From positions 84,615-148,614 of the forward strand of contig NZ_ALAP01000048.1 of the NCBI RefSeq assembly GCF_000280905.1: a stretch of DNA of 64,000 bases. The letters run 5' to 3'. The notes beneath the pieces are model-generated. The model had not been told where the DNA came from. It made no database searches and saw only the letters and a list, made by a program, of their open reading frames with translations. This document shows positions 51,999 through 60,283 of the stretch, piece after piece. The translations under genes were made by a program, and so were the position numbers. Source of the stretch: Streptomyces sp. AA1529 (lineage in GTDB: Bacteria > Actinomycetota > Actinomycetes > Streptomycetales > Streptomycetaceae). Each line of letters starts with the position of its first letter. Position 1 is the first letter of the stretch.

Positions 51999-52742
51999 AT
52001 GACGGCGGAGACGGCTGAGAGCCGGTGGGCGCGCCACGTGGCCGACGGCGTGCTGCTGGACGGGTTCCACGCGCTCAAACACGCGCTGCGGTTCGGTGCG
52101 CGGGTGCCGGTCGCGCTCGCCACCGACCGCCGCGCCGCGCTCGCCCTCGCCGAGGAACTCGCCCCCGATCTGACCGGCACGCTCGACGCACTGCTGTGGG
52201 AGGTGCCCGGTGCGACGCTGAGCGCTCTGGTGCCACGCGCGCACCCCACCGGTGTGGCGGCGCTCGCGCTCCCGGACCCGGCCGCGGATCCGGCGGCCGT
52301 CGGGCCGGGGGAGAGGCCCGCGCCGTTCGTCGTCCTCGACAACCCGCGCAACCTCGGCAACGTGGGCGCGGTCGTACGGCTGGCGGCGGGGGCGGGGGCC
52401 GGCGGGGTGCTCACCACCGGCGACCTCGATCCCTGGCACCCCGCAGTGGTACGGGCGGGTGCCGGACTGCACTTCGCCACCCGGGTCGCGCGGCGCCAGG
52501 TGGCCGAACTCCCGGACGGTCCGCTGCTCGCCTTCGACCCGGAGGGCGCCGATCTGCGCTCCGTGACCGTTCCCGACGGGGCGATGCTGGCCTTCGGCTC
52601 GGAGCGGCACGGCCTCTCGGCCGGGATGCGCGCCCGCGCCGACCGCCTAGTGGCGCTTCCGATGCGCCCGCAGGTCTCCAGCTACAACCTGGCCACCAGC
52701 GTGGCGATGGCGCTCTACCACTGGATGTCCGCACCGGGCTGA
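51999..52742 (+). CDS. SpoU-family (TrmH-like) RNA 2'-O-ribose methyltransferase
   Basis: A 247-residue SPOUT methyltransferase. Motif 1 is VVLDNPRNLGNVGAVVRLAAG; the S-adenosylmethionine knot has AFGSERHGLS and the C-terminal SYNLATSVAMALYHW. It methylates a ribose in tRNA or rRNA; the target cannot be told. I choose the ATG at 51999 with GGTGG upstream; a GTG at 51990 is possible. Confidence 0.92.
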   Translation: MTAETAESRWARHVADGVLLDGFHALKHALRFGARVPVALATDRRAALALAEELAPDLTGTLDALLWEVPGATLSALVPRAHPTGVAALALPDPAADPAAVGPGERPAPFVVLDNPRNLGNVGAVVRLAAGAGAGGVLTTGDLDPWHPAVVRAGAGLHFATRVARRQVAELPDGPLLAFDPEGADLRSVTVPDGAMLAFGSERHGLSAGMRARADRLVALPMRPQVSSYNLATSVAMALYHWMSAPG

Positions 52743-52895
52743 CGGACGGCCGGCCGACGCATACAGCCGCATGGGCACGGACAGCCGGACGGCGTCGACG
52801 GGACCGGCCCGCGCATGGCTGAACCGGCCCTGTCGACCTCGGCTCCGTCTCGATTCCGCGGGCCCGCCGGGCCCGGTCGGCGCGCTCCAGCCGGG

Positions 52896-53462
52896 CTACA
52901 GGTACGGGCCGCCCGTGCGGTGCTGCGCCTCGCCGGGCTGTCCCCCGGCCTCCTCGGGCAGTACACCCGGCGGCAGTGCGCGGCGCATCTGCTCCAACTG
53001 CGCACGCGCCGCCATCTGCTGGGCGAACAGCGCGGTCTGGATGCCGTGGAAGAGGCCCTCCAGCCAGCCCACCAACTGGGCCTGCGCGATGCGCAGCTCG
53101 GCGTCGGTGGGAGTGGACTCCTCCGTGAACGGGAGGGAGAGCCGCTCCAGCTCCTCGATCAGCTCCGGCGCGAGCCCGTCCTCCAGCTCCTTGATCGAGC
53201 TGGTGTGGATCTCCTTGAGCCGCGCCCTGCTGGCCTCGTCCAGCGGCGCCGCCTTCACCTCTTCCAGAAGCTGCTTGATCATGCTGCCGATCCGCATGAC
53301 CTTCGCGGGCTGTTCCACCATCTCCGTCAGGGGGACCTCAGCCTGCTCGTCGCCCTCGCCGTCGCCGCCCTTGGGGCTGGGACTGCCGAGAGCCATCCCG
53401 TCCGGGCCCACGACCAGAACCTGGGGGCTCTCCTGCGGCTTCTCGTTGCTCGGCTGCGTCAT
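52896..53462 (-). CDS. bpa: Bacterial proteasome activator Bpa (DUF2587)
   Basis: A 188-residue ATP-independent activator that forms a ring on the 20S proteasome and opens its gate. It has the helical core KVMRIGSMIKQLLEEVKAAPLDEASR and IAQAQLVGWLEGLFHGIQTALFAQQMAAR, ending in GGPYL. The terminal Gly-x-Tyr-Leu matches the proteasome-docking tail (GQYL in Mycobacterium). The ATG at 53462 is preferred; upstream frame has no family content. Confidence 0.93.
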   Translation of the reverse strand: MTQPSNEKPQESPQVLVVGPDGMALGSPSPKGGDGEGDEQAEVPLTEMVEQPAKVMRIGSMIKQLLEEVKAAPLDEASRARLKEIHTSSIKELEDGLAPELIEELERLSLPFTEESTPTDAELRIAQAQLVGWLEGLFHGIQTALFAQQMAARAQLEQMRRALPPGVLPEEAGGQPGEAQHRTGGPYL

Positions 53463-53598
53463 GCCCCCATTCTGCATCCGAGGGGTTGCCGACGCCGAGC
53501 GAGGGCGGGAACGTCCCGGAGTCGCCCGGGCCGCGCCGCGCCGCCCGGGTCCCGCTCCCGGGAGCGCCCGTCCGGGAGTGCGGTTCCCGGCACGCACG

Positions 53599-53675
53599 CC
53601 AGGTCACGCGCGCCAGGTCACGCGCGCCAGGTCACGCGCGCCAGGTCACGCGCGCCAGGTCACGCGCCCAGGTCA
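53599..53675. repeat. 14-bp tandem repeat ending at the stop codon of the proline-rich gene
   Basis: CCAGGTCA occurs at 53599, 53613, 53627, 53641, 53655 and 53668, i.e. six copies at spacing 14, 14, 14, 14 and 13. Read on the minus strand the unit is TGACCTGGCGCGCG, and the first TGA (53675-53673) is the stop codon. Confidence 0.95.
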
Positions 53676-54806
53676 GCCGCCGCGCCGGACGCGCAGGGCC
53701 AGGAAGGCGAGTCCCAGGCCCATCAGCGTCAGACCGGTGCCGAGCGGCAGGACGGGCAGCACCTGCCCGGACGGCTGCGCGGCGAGCCGGCCGCTCCGAC
53801 CCTCGTCGCTCCGGGGGCCGGCGTCGTCCGCCGCGTACAGGTCGTGCTTGCCGATGGCCTGACCGGACGGACGAGGAGCGGTGACGTTGCCGAAGGAGGC
53901 GGGGGGCCGCAGTGCGGCCCGGTGGTTCGGCGGGTTGATGCGGTGTTCCTGCCGCCGCTGCTGCCACCGGTCGCCCTCTCCGTGCGCGGGCGGCTCCTCC
54001 CGCCCGTGCTCCCCGGGGTCCCGCAGCCGGTGGTCCGAGTGCTGCCTGGCCGCGTCCCGCCGGCGCCGGTCCCGCTTCGGGGGGCGCTTCTCCTGCTCCT
54101 CCGTGCGCTCTCCGCCGAGCCGCTCATCGCGCGGCCGCGGTTGCCGGTGCTCTTCCCCGTGCTGCCGGGCACCGCGCTCCTCCTGCGCCCCCTGCCCGTC
54201 CTCTTCGGCGTGCCGTGTCCCCTCCCTGCTGTTCCCCTCGGCGCGCCTTTCGGCCTCGCCGTCGTCCCATCGCACCGGGTGCCCCCTCCTGTCGGCGGAC
54301 GTCCGGGCGTTCGGGTGGCCGGGAAAACCGGGAAGACCGGGGGAACCGGAGAACCGGGAGGCCGCGTCGGGCAGCACCGGGGGCTGTCCGGGGGCGCCGG
54401 GCAGCGGGGACGGGGTTTCCGTACCGGGAAGGCGCGGAGGTTCGGGCGACCGCGGGAACCGGGGCAGCTTCGGAAGGTCCGGCAGCCGCGGCATCCGGGG
54501 GGGCCTGCGGGCGGGGTGCCCAGGTGCGCGGCGGCGCGGCGGGCGGCAGCAGGCTGGGTGCTGCAGGGGAGTCCGCCGCACCCGGAGCGGGGCCGGAGGC
54601 GGCGGCACCGGAGGCGGCGGCACCGGGAGCGGGGCCGCTGGGTGAGCCACCGGACGGGGGAGCGGCGGGGGCCGAGGCGGCCCCGGGCGCGGTGCGGTCC
54701 CCGGCGGGGACCGCGGGCTCCCCGCGGCGGCGACTGGCGCGGGGAGCGCCAGGAACGCGCAGGTCAGCAAGGTGACCGCGCTGCTCCGTCGCTGAATGTG
54801 CCGCAC
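53673..54806 (-). CDS. Secreted proline-rich surface protein with C-terminal membrane anchor
   Basis: A 377-residue protein. Signal peptide (about 1-28, AVTLLTCAFLALPAPVAAAG), then a Pro-rich stalk (28-165), a highly charged Arg/Glu/Asp/Gln-rich middle (170-300) and a C-terminal helix (about 348-370) followed by RVRRGG. No sortase signal is seen. The GTG start at 54806 has an excellent GGAGGGG ribosome site at 8-9 bases, which supports it over opposite-strand frames. No known domain; an extended, cell-tethered protein. Confidence 0.7.
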   Translation of the reverse strand: MRHIQRRSSAVTLLTCAFLALPAPVAAAGSPRSPPGTAPRPGPPRPPPLPRPVAHPAAPLPVPPPPVPPPPAPLRVRRTPLQHPACCRPPRRRAPGHPARRPPRMPRLPDLPKLPRFPRSPEPPRLPGTETPSPLPGAPGQPPVLPDAASRFSGSPGLPGFPGHPNARTSADRRGHPVRWDDGEAERRAEGNSREGTRHAEEDGQGAQEERGARQHGEEHRQPRPRDERLGGERTEEQEKRPPKRDRRRRDAARQHSDHRLRDPGEHGREEPPAHGEGDRWQQRRQEHRINPPNHRAALRPPASFGNVTAPRPSGQAIGKHDLYAADDAGPRSDEGRSGRLAAQPSGQVLPVLPLGTGLTLMGLGLAFLALRVRRGG

Positions 54807-55001
54807 GAACGTGACCCCTCCGCACTGGATGGTCCGCAGACCGTTCCAGCGTCACATGAAGGGATAAGATCGGCATTTCGGACAGGCGGGACGGGTGACG
54901 GCTCGCGCCGTGACCGGACTCGCGCCCCGCTTCCGCGCCCCCGGGCGCCCCGCCCCACGCACCGGGGCGCGGAGCGGGACGCCATCGGCAGGTGCGGCTC
55001 C

Positions 55002-55985
55002 TCAGCCTGCGGTGACCAGCAGGATCTTGCCGACGTGGCCGCTCTCGTCCAGGAGCTGGTGGGCTCGGGCGGCGTCGCGCATCGGCACCGTGCTGTCCAC
55101 GACGGGGCGCACCCGGCCGTCCGACAGCAGCGGCCACACGTGTTCGCGTACGGCGGCCACGATGGCCGCCTTCTCGGCCGCCGGGCGGGCCCGCAGCGAC
55201 GTGGCCGTCACGGCGCCGCGCTTGGCCAGCAGCGCGCCCAGGTTCAGCTCCCCCTTGGCGCCGCCCTGCATGCCGATGACCGCCAGTCGGCCGTTCACCG
55301 CGAGCGCCTTGACGTTCCGCTCGAGGTATTTGGCGCCCATGTTGTCCAGGATCACGTCGGCGCCCGCGCCGTCGGTGGCCGCGCGCAACTCCTCGACGAA
55401 GTCCTGCTCGCGGTAGTTGATCAGGATGTCGGCCCCCAGCTCGGCGCACCGCCGCAGCTTCTCCGCCGTGCCCGCCGTCACCGCGACCCGGGCGCCCACC
55501 GACTTGGCGAGCTGGATGGCCATCGTGCCGATGCCGCTGGAGCCGCCGTGCACCAGCAGGGTCTCGCCCGGGCGCAGGTGCGCCACCATGAAGACGTTCG
55601 ACCAGACCGTGCAGGTGACCTCCGGCAGACCGGCCGCCGTCGTGACGTCGACTCCTTCGGGCACGGGCAGGAGCTGTCCGGCCGGCACCACGACCCGCTC
55701 GGCGTAGCCGCCGCCGCCGAGCAGCGCGCACACCCGGTCGCCGACCGACCAGCCGGACACTCCGGGGCCGAGGGCCGCGATGCGTCCCGCGCACTCCAGG
55801 CCGGGGTAGGGGCTGGCGCCGGGCGGTGGATCGTAGAAGCCCTGGCGCTGCAGGACGTCCGCGCGGTTGACGGCGCTCGCCGCGACATCGACGAGGACTT
55901 CGCCCTCCCCTGGCTCCGGGTCGGGGACCTCCGCCCAGACCAGGGCCTCGGGGCCGCCGGGTTCGGGAATCGTGATCGCATGCAT
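55002..55985 (-). CDS. NAD(P)H quinone oxidoreductase, PIG3/zeta-crystallin-like MDR family
   Basis: A 327-residue medium-chain reductase. It has the GroES-like start MHAITIPEPGGPEALVW, VNRADVLQRQGFYDPPPGASPYPGLE and the Rossmann part LLVHGGSSGIGTMAIQLAKSV. Zinc ligands are absent, as expected for quinone reductases. The ATG is at 55985; an upstream extension to 56081 lies over a direct repeat and is unlikely to be coding. Confidence 0.92.
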   Translation of the reverse strand: MHAITIPEPGGPEALVWAEVPDPEPGEGEVLVDVAASAVNRADVLQRQGFYDPPPGASPYPGLECAGRIAALGPGVSGWSVGDRVCALLGGGGYAERVVVPAGQLLPVPEGVDVTTAAGLPEVTCTVWSNVFMVAHLRPGETLLVHGGSSGIGTMAIQLAKSVGARVAVTAGTAEKLRRCAELGADILINYREQDFVEELRAATDGAGADVILDNMGAKYLERNVKALAVNGRLAVIGMQGGAKGELNLGALLAKRGAVTATSLRARPAAEKAAIVAAVREHVWPLLSDGRVRPVVDSTVPMRDAARAHQLLDESGHVGKILLVTAG

Positions 55986-56010
55986 ACGGCCGACGCTACC
56001 CGCACCTCCC

Positions 56011-56062
56011 GGCACCGGGAGGGCCCCGGCCCGGCACAGGGCACCGGGAGGGCCCCGGCCCA
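56011..56062. repeat. 30-bp-spaced direct repeat of GGCACCGGGAGGGCCCCGGC
   Basis: The 21-base unit beginning GCACCGGGAGGGCCCCGGCC occurs at about 56012 and again at about 56041 between the quinone oxidoreductase start and the 25-bp repeat. Confidence 0.85.
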
Positions 56063-56087
56063 CGGCCGCCCACGTCCCCACGTCGCC

Positions 56088-56137
56088 TCATTCCGTATGC
56101 CGCTCCGGTGCTTCATTCCGTATGCCGTTCCGGCGCT
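56088..56137. repeat. 25-bp direct repeat abutting the zinc-ribbon gene stop codon
   Basis: Units at 56088-56112 and 56113-56137 differ at two positions (each TCATTCCGTATGCCG followed by a variable decamer). On the minus strand each unit boundary is TGA; the gene stop is the TGA at 56139-56137, so TGA recurs 25 and about 50 bases later in other frames. Confidence 0.95.
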
Positions 56138-56304
56138 CAGGCCGCGTAGGTGAAGCGGAGCTTCTGATCCGGGGTGGGCACGTACGCCTGATGGCAGCCG
56201 GTGCAGAACCAGAACCAGGAGTCCTCCTTGCCCGGACCCGTCTCACGGGTGTCCTTCCACAGCAGGCGCTCCGGGCAGTTGGGGCAGGTCGGTGGCGGGT
56301 CCAT
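56137..56304 (-). CDS. 55-residue zinc-ribbon protein
   Basis: Translates as MDPPPTCPNCPERLLWKDTR, then ETGPGKEDSWFWFCTGCHQA and YVPTPDQKLRFTYAA. CPNC (Cys7/Cys10) and CTGC (Cys34/Cys37) form a zinc-ribbon with tryptophan-rich middle. The spacing and codon bias (G/C in third positions) support a real gene. I recognise such short zinc-ribbon proteins in Streptomyces, without a known role. ATG at 56304. Confidence 0.75.
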   Translation of the reverse strand: MDPPPTCPNCPERLLWKDTRETGPGKEDSWFWFCTGCHQAYVPTPDQKLRFTYAA

Positions 56305-56388
56305 CGCGTCATCGTCACGCCTGCGCCCGGCAGCGGTCCGCCGGGCGCCGCACAGTCACCTGAAGGGATGAGGAGCGGGGGTGTGGTG

Positions 56389-57468
56389 CTACCGCAGGTC
56401 GCCGCGCGGTATGTCCGCCTGGGGACCCTTCCGGGAGGCACGGTGGATGACGACCAGCCGGTCGGTGAGCTCCAGTTCCGCGGCCTCCGGGTCGTCGAAG
56501 GCCAGTATCCGGTGCCCGCGCACGATGGAGACGACCAGGTCCGGACAGTCCCGCGGGGAGCTTCCCGCCTCCGCCTTGGTGACCGGGCGCTCCTTCAGAT
56601 CGAGGCCGGTGCCCTGCTGGATGAGGTTCTCTATCACCGAGCTGGCGTTCGGGCTGAGCATCGCCAGCCCGAGCAGCCGGCCGGCCGCGCTGGCACTGGT
56701 GATCACCTGGTCCGCGCCCGACTGCCGCAGCAGCGGGGCGTTCTCCTCCTCACGCACCGCCGCGACGATCTTTATCCGCGGGTTGAGCTGCCGTGCCGTC
56801 AGCGTCACCAGCACCGAGGTGTCGTCCCGCTGCGGGGCGATCACGATCTGCTTGGCCCGCTGCACCTCGGCGCGGATCAGCACCTCGCTGCGGGTGGCGT
56901 CGCCCTCGACCCCGGCGAACCCCTCCGCGTTGGCGGTCTTGACGGCGTGCCCGTGCGGATCGATGACGACGACCTGGTTGCGGCCCAGCCCCGTCGACAG
57001 CAGGGTCTGGACGGCGGAGCGGCCCTTGGTGCCGAATCCGACGACGACGGTGTGGTCGCGCAACGCGGACCTCCAGCGGTTCAGGCGCCACTGCTGCCGG
57101 GTGCGGTCCGTCAGGGCCTCGAGGGTGGTGCCGATGAGGATGATCAGGAACAGCACGCGGAGCGGCGTGATGACGAGAATGTTGACGAGCCGCGCGCTGT
57201 CGGACGCGGGGGTGATGTCGCCGTAGCCGGTCGTGGAGAGCGTGACGGTGGTGTAGTAGAGGCAGTCCAGGAACGTCACGTCGCTGTCGGAGTTGTCCAC
57301 GTAGCCGCCCCGGTCCAGATAGACCAGCAGCACCGTGATCCACAGCACGGCGAGCGCGGCGAGCAGCCGCCGCGCGACCTGCCGCTGCGGGCTGATGTCC
57401 GGACGCGGCAGCAGTACCGAGCCCAGCCGCTCGGTGGTCTCGCCGGTCCCCTCCGGAGGCCGCCTCAC
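56389..57468 (-). CDS. Two-TM potassium channel with RCK/TrkA-N domain
   Basis: A 359-residue channel. TM1 (about 30-50), pore loop with selectivity filter TTGYGD in VTLSTTGYGDITPASD, and TM2 (about 90-115) precede an RCK domain with Rossmann motif VVVGFGTKGRSA and a C-terminal TrkA-C-like part. The architecture matches MthK/Kch-type channels gated by cytosolic ligand. The GTG at 57468 overlaps the moeA stop (GTGA). Confidence 0.92.
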   Translation of the reverse strand: MRRPPEGTGETTERLGSVLLPRPDISPQRQVARRLLAALAVLWITVLLVYLDRGGYVDNSDSDVTFLDCLYYTTVTLSTTGYGDITPASDSARLVNILVITPLRVLFLIILIGTTLEALTDRTRQQWRLNRWRSALRDHTVVVGFGTKGRSAVQTLLSTGLGRNQVVVIDPHGHAVKTANAEGFAGVEGDATRSEVLIRAEVQRAKQIVIAPQRDDTSVLVTLTARQLNPRIKIVAAVREEENAPLLRQSGADQVITSASAAGRLLGLAMLSPNASSVIENLIQQGTGLDLKERPVTKAEAGSSPRDCPDLVVSIVRGHRILAFDDPEAAELELTDRLVVIHRASRKGPQADIPRGDLR

Positions 57469-59147
57469 CACGGCAGGTCCAGTACGGGCACGTCCGTGCC
57501 GGGCGCGCCGCCGCCGGGCGGCACCACCGCCAGCGCGTCGCAGGAGGCCACGCCGCGGAGCATCGCCGGACCCGCGTAGCGCAGCGGCCGGATACGCGCC
57601 CGGAGGCCCGAACCCTCGCACCGCACGGGTACCAGCCGGGTGTCGTGCGGGTGTCCGGACACCTCGGCGCCCAAGGTGGCCTCCCGGGGTTCGGGCGCGG
57701 CGCGCCCGGCCAGCGCGCGCAGCAGCGGCGCGGCCAGGGTGACGAGACCGGAGAGCGCGGCCAGCGGATTGCCGGGCAGCCCCACCAGGCACCGATGGCG
57801 CGGCTGTCCGCCCGTGCTCTGCCGGTCCCCCGGTCCGAGCGCGGCCAGCAGCATGGGATGCCCGGGGCGGACCCGCACCCCGTGCACCAGGAGCCGCGCG
57901 TCGAGGCGGCGCAGTGTCGGCCGGAGGTGGTCCAGCGGTCCGGCGGCCGTGCTGCCGGTGGTGACGAGCACATTGGCCGTCGAACCGGCCAGCGCCTCGT
58001 GCAGGGCCTCCGCGTCGTCGCCCAGCAGCCGGGTGACGGTCACCTCGGCCCCCAGGGCCGTCAGCCACGGCTCGACCATCGGCCCGAGCGCGTCCCGGAT
58101 CCGGCCCTCCCGGGGCAGCCCGCGGTGCAGCAGTTCGTCGCCCAGGACGAGCACTTCGGCCCGCGGCCGGGGCACGGTCGCCAGGTCGTCGTACCCGGCC
58201 GCCGCGGCCAGCCCCAGCACGACAGGGGTGACCGCCGCGCCGGCCGGCAGCAACTCGTCGCCCGTGCGGCACTCCTGGCCGCGCGGGCGGATGTCGGTGC
58301 CGGGCTGCGGAGGTGTGGCCGTACGCACCCGGGCGCCCGTGTGCTGGGCCGCCTCCCGGCGGAGCACGGCACTGGTGCCGGACGGGACGCGGGCGCCGGT
58401 CGCGATCCGGACCGCCTCCCCGTCGGCGAGCTGCGGGGGCTCCGCGCGGGCGCCCGCCAGCAGGCCGGGGCGCTCGGTGCCGTCCGCCGCGCGGGCGGGC
58501 TCCCACGGGCCGGGCCCGGACACCGCCCAGCCGTCCATCGCGGAGGTGTCGAACGGCGGCAGGTCGGTGAGGGCCCGCAGCGGTGCGGCGAGCGTGCGGC
58601 CCAGCGCGTGTGCGAGGGGGACGGTCTCCCGGGGGAGCGCGGTGGCGGCCGAGGACGCCAGTGCCACGGCCTCGGACCAGGTGACCGCCGGCTGCCGTGC
58701 CGCGGCGCCGGTCCGGTCCTGCGGGTGCTGCCGCGGCTGCCCCCGCCCGTGCGGGTCCCCACCGGTACCTTCCGCGGTGCCGGTGCCGGTGCCGGTGCCG
58801 GTGCCTGTGCCCGCCGGTTGCCGGTCTCCGTCCGCCGAGGTGTTCCCGGGGTGCCCGGCCGGTCCGCGGCCGCCGTCTCCGGGCCGCCCGCCGCCTGCCG
58901 CGGCTCCCTCGGACGGGTGCGCGCCGCCGGGGACGGTTCCGCGACCCGCCTCGCCCGGGGCGGGCCGGGCCCCGCCGGGGTTCTCGGCGGAGCCGGGAGT
59001 GCCGCCGTTGTCGGGGCCCTCGGTGCCGTCGGCGCTCCACTGGATCCGCCGGATGCGCTTGAGGCGGGGTGCGGGGGGCGGGTCCTGGCGGATCCGGCCG
59101 CTGTTGGCCAGGGCGATGGCCTCGTCGAGTTCGTCGGCGTCGCTCAT
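57465..59147 (-). CDS. moeA: Molybdopterin molybdenumtransferase MoeA with long N-terminal extension
   Basis: A 560-residue protein. The MoeA domain starts at about 155 (WSEAVALASSAATALPRETVPLAHALGRTLAAPL), with PPFDTSAMDGWAV, VRIATGARVPSGT and LVTTGSTAAG and GLPGNPLAALSG of the MogA-like domain. It inserts molybdate into adenylated molybdopterin. Residues 1-150 are a Gly/Pro-rich extension including a (Gly-Thr) run from a GTGCCG-type 6-bp repeat (about 58784-58810). The ATG overlaps the stop of the MobA-like gene (ATGA). Confidence 0.92.
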   Translation of the reverse strand: MSDADELDEAIALANSGRIRQDPPPAPRLKRIRRIQWSADGTEGPDNGGTPGSAENPGGARPAPGEAGRGTVPGGAHPSEGAAAGGGRPGDGGRGPAGHPGNTSADGDRQPAGTGTGTGTGTGTAEGTGGDPHGRGQPRQHPQDRTGAAARQPAVTWSEAVALASSAATALPRETVPLAHALGRTLAAPLRALTDLPPFDTSAMDGWAVSGPGPWEPARAADGTERPGLLAGARAEPPQLADGEAVRIATGARVPSGTSAVLRREAAQHTGARVRTATPPQPGTDIRPRGQECRTGDELLPAGAAVTPVVLGLAAAAGYDDLATVPRPRAEVLVLGDELLHRGLPREGRIRDALGPMVEPWLTALGAEVTVTRLLGDDAEALHEALAGSTANVLVTTGSTAAGPLDHLRPTLRRLDARLLVHGVRVRPGHPMLLAALGPGDRQSTGGQPRHRCLVGLPGNPLAALSGLVTLAAPLLRALAGRAAPEPREATLGAEVSGHPHDTRLVPVRCEGSGLRARIRPLRYAGPAMLRGVASCDALAVVPPGGGAPGTDVPVLDLPW

Positions 59148-60280
59148 CGGTCGTCTGTCCGCTCGGAGGGGCTGCCGGGGCCGTCCGCGGCGGGCGGTTG
59201 GGGGGTTTTCCCGGGGCCGTCCGCTCCGGGGGCGTCTCCGTCCGACTCGTCGGCCCAGCGCCGGGCGAGCCGGGCGGCCGCCTCCGTCGCCCGCGCGACG
59301 TCCTGCGGTGAACTGCCCGCCTGCGCCGCCGCGTAGCCCACCAGGAAGGTGGTCAGCGGCGCCGCGGGGCGCGCGACGCCGTGCGCCGCGTCCCGGGCGA
59401 GAGCCAGCAGGGCTGAGGTGTCGACGTCGAGCTCGATGCCCAGCTCGGCCTTGACCGCGGAGATCCATTCGTCCAGCACGGTTTCATGCTCCCTGATGCG
59501 GGCCCTCGCTGTGGCGATGTCGTCCCAGGTGTCGCAGTCGAGGGCGGCGGCGGTGACGGAGGGCGCGGTCACCCGGTGCAGCATCAGCCCTTGGAGCACC
59601 ATCCGCAACGGCAGTCCCGTCAAAGAACCGTATTCGGTTCGCAACAGCGCCAGTTCGCGGCGCAGCGGGTCCACCCGGTAGCCGGCCAGCAACGGTTGGT
59701 CGCGGCCGTCGTATCCGATGGCGGCCTCCGCCCCGTCCGGAACGGACACCAGGGTGCGCACCGCTCGCGGCGAGAGGAACGGCAGGTCGGCGGAGACGAC
59801 GAGCACCGGGCCCTCCTCCCCGGCCGTACCGCCCCCGGGCCGTCCGGCCGCCGCGTGCTCCGGGCCGGTTCGCGCCGAGCCGGTGCCCGTGCCCGCCCGC
59901 GGCGCGCCGGGACCCGCAGGCGTCGCGCCGCCGGGACCCGCAGGTGCGTCCGGGACCGCCGCCAGCGCGTCCAGACCCGCTTGCAGCGCCGCGAGCGGGC
60001 CGCCGCCGGGCGGCTCCTCGCGGGCCCACAGCACCGGGCGGCACGTCGGACGGCGCGGGCCCACCACCACGGTGGCCGCCGCGTCGCCGCACGCCGCGAG
60101 GACCCGGTCGAGCAGCGGGCGGCCGCCGACCGTGACCGCGGGTTTGTCGGCCCCGTCCAGCCGCCGCGCGCCGCCGCCCGCGAGGACGAGGGCCGTGTAC
60201 GAGCGGCCGGCATCGCCCGCCGCGTGGTGCGGGCGGTCGGGCGGTCCGGCTGCGGAAGGAGGTCCTGGGGCCTGCGTCAC
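59144..60280 (-). CDS. MobA-like nucleotidyltransferase fused to a DUF6457-type domain
   Basis: A 378-residue protein. The N-terminal NTP-transferase (about 28-255) has LVLAGGGARRLDGADKPAVTVGGRPLLDRVL and VLVVSADLPFLSP, as in molybdenum cofactor guanylyltransferases, with a Gly/Pro/Ala-rich insertion at about 113-155. The C-terminal part (about 268-345, LDEWISAVKAELGIELDVDT and LTTFLVGYAAAQAG) matches a small helical domain (DUF6457) usually found alone. It is upstream of and coupled to moeA, consistent with molybdenum cofactor synthesis. GTG start at 60280. Confidence 0.87.
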   Translation of the reverse strand: MTQAPGPPSAAGPPDRPHHAAGDAGRSYTALVLAGGGARRLDGADKPAVTVGGRPLLDRVLAACGDAAATVVVGPRRPTCRPVLWAREEPPGGGPLAALQAGLDALAAVPDAPAGPGGATPAGPGAPRAGTGTGSARTGPEHAAAGRPGGGTAGEEGPVLVVSADLPFLSPRAVRTLVSVPDGAEAAIGYDGRDQPLLAGYRVDPLRRELALLRTEYGSLTGLPLRMVLQGLMLHRVTAPSVTAAALDCDTWDDIATARARIREHETVLDEWISAVKAELGIELDVDTSALLALARDAAHGVARPAAPLTTFLVGYAAAQAGSSPQDVARATEAAARLARRWADESDGDAPGADGPGKTPQPPAADGPGSPSERTDDR

Positions 60281-60283
60281 GCC

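Noticed and set aside
52743..52895. Extra gene between the SpoU methyltransferase and bpa
   Set aside because: 153 bases, convergent gap, no start with a ribosome site; open frames there are extensions antisense to bpa.
53593..53680. Possible CRISPR array because of regularly spaced repeats
   Set aside because: Units are contiguous 14-mers with no unique spacers and no cas genes nearby. It is a simple tandem repeat.
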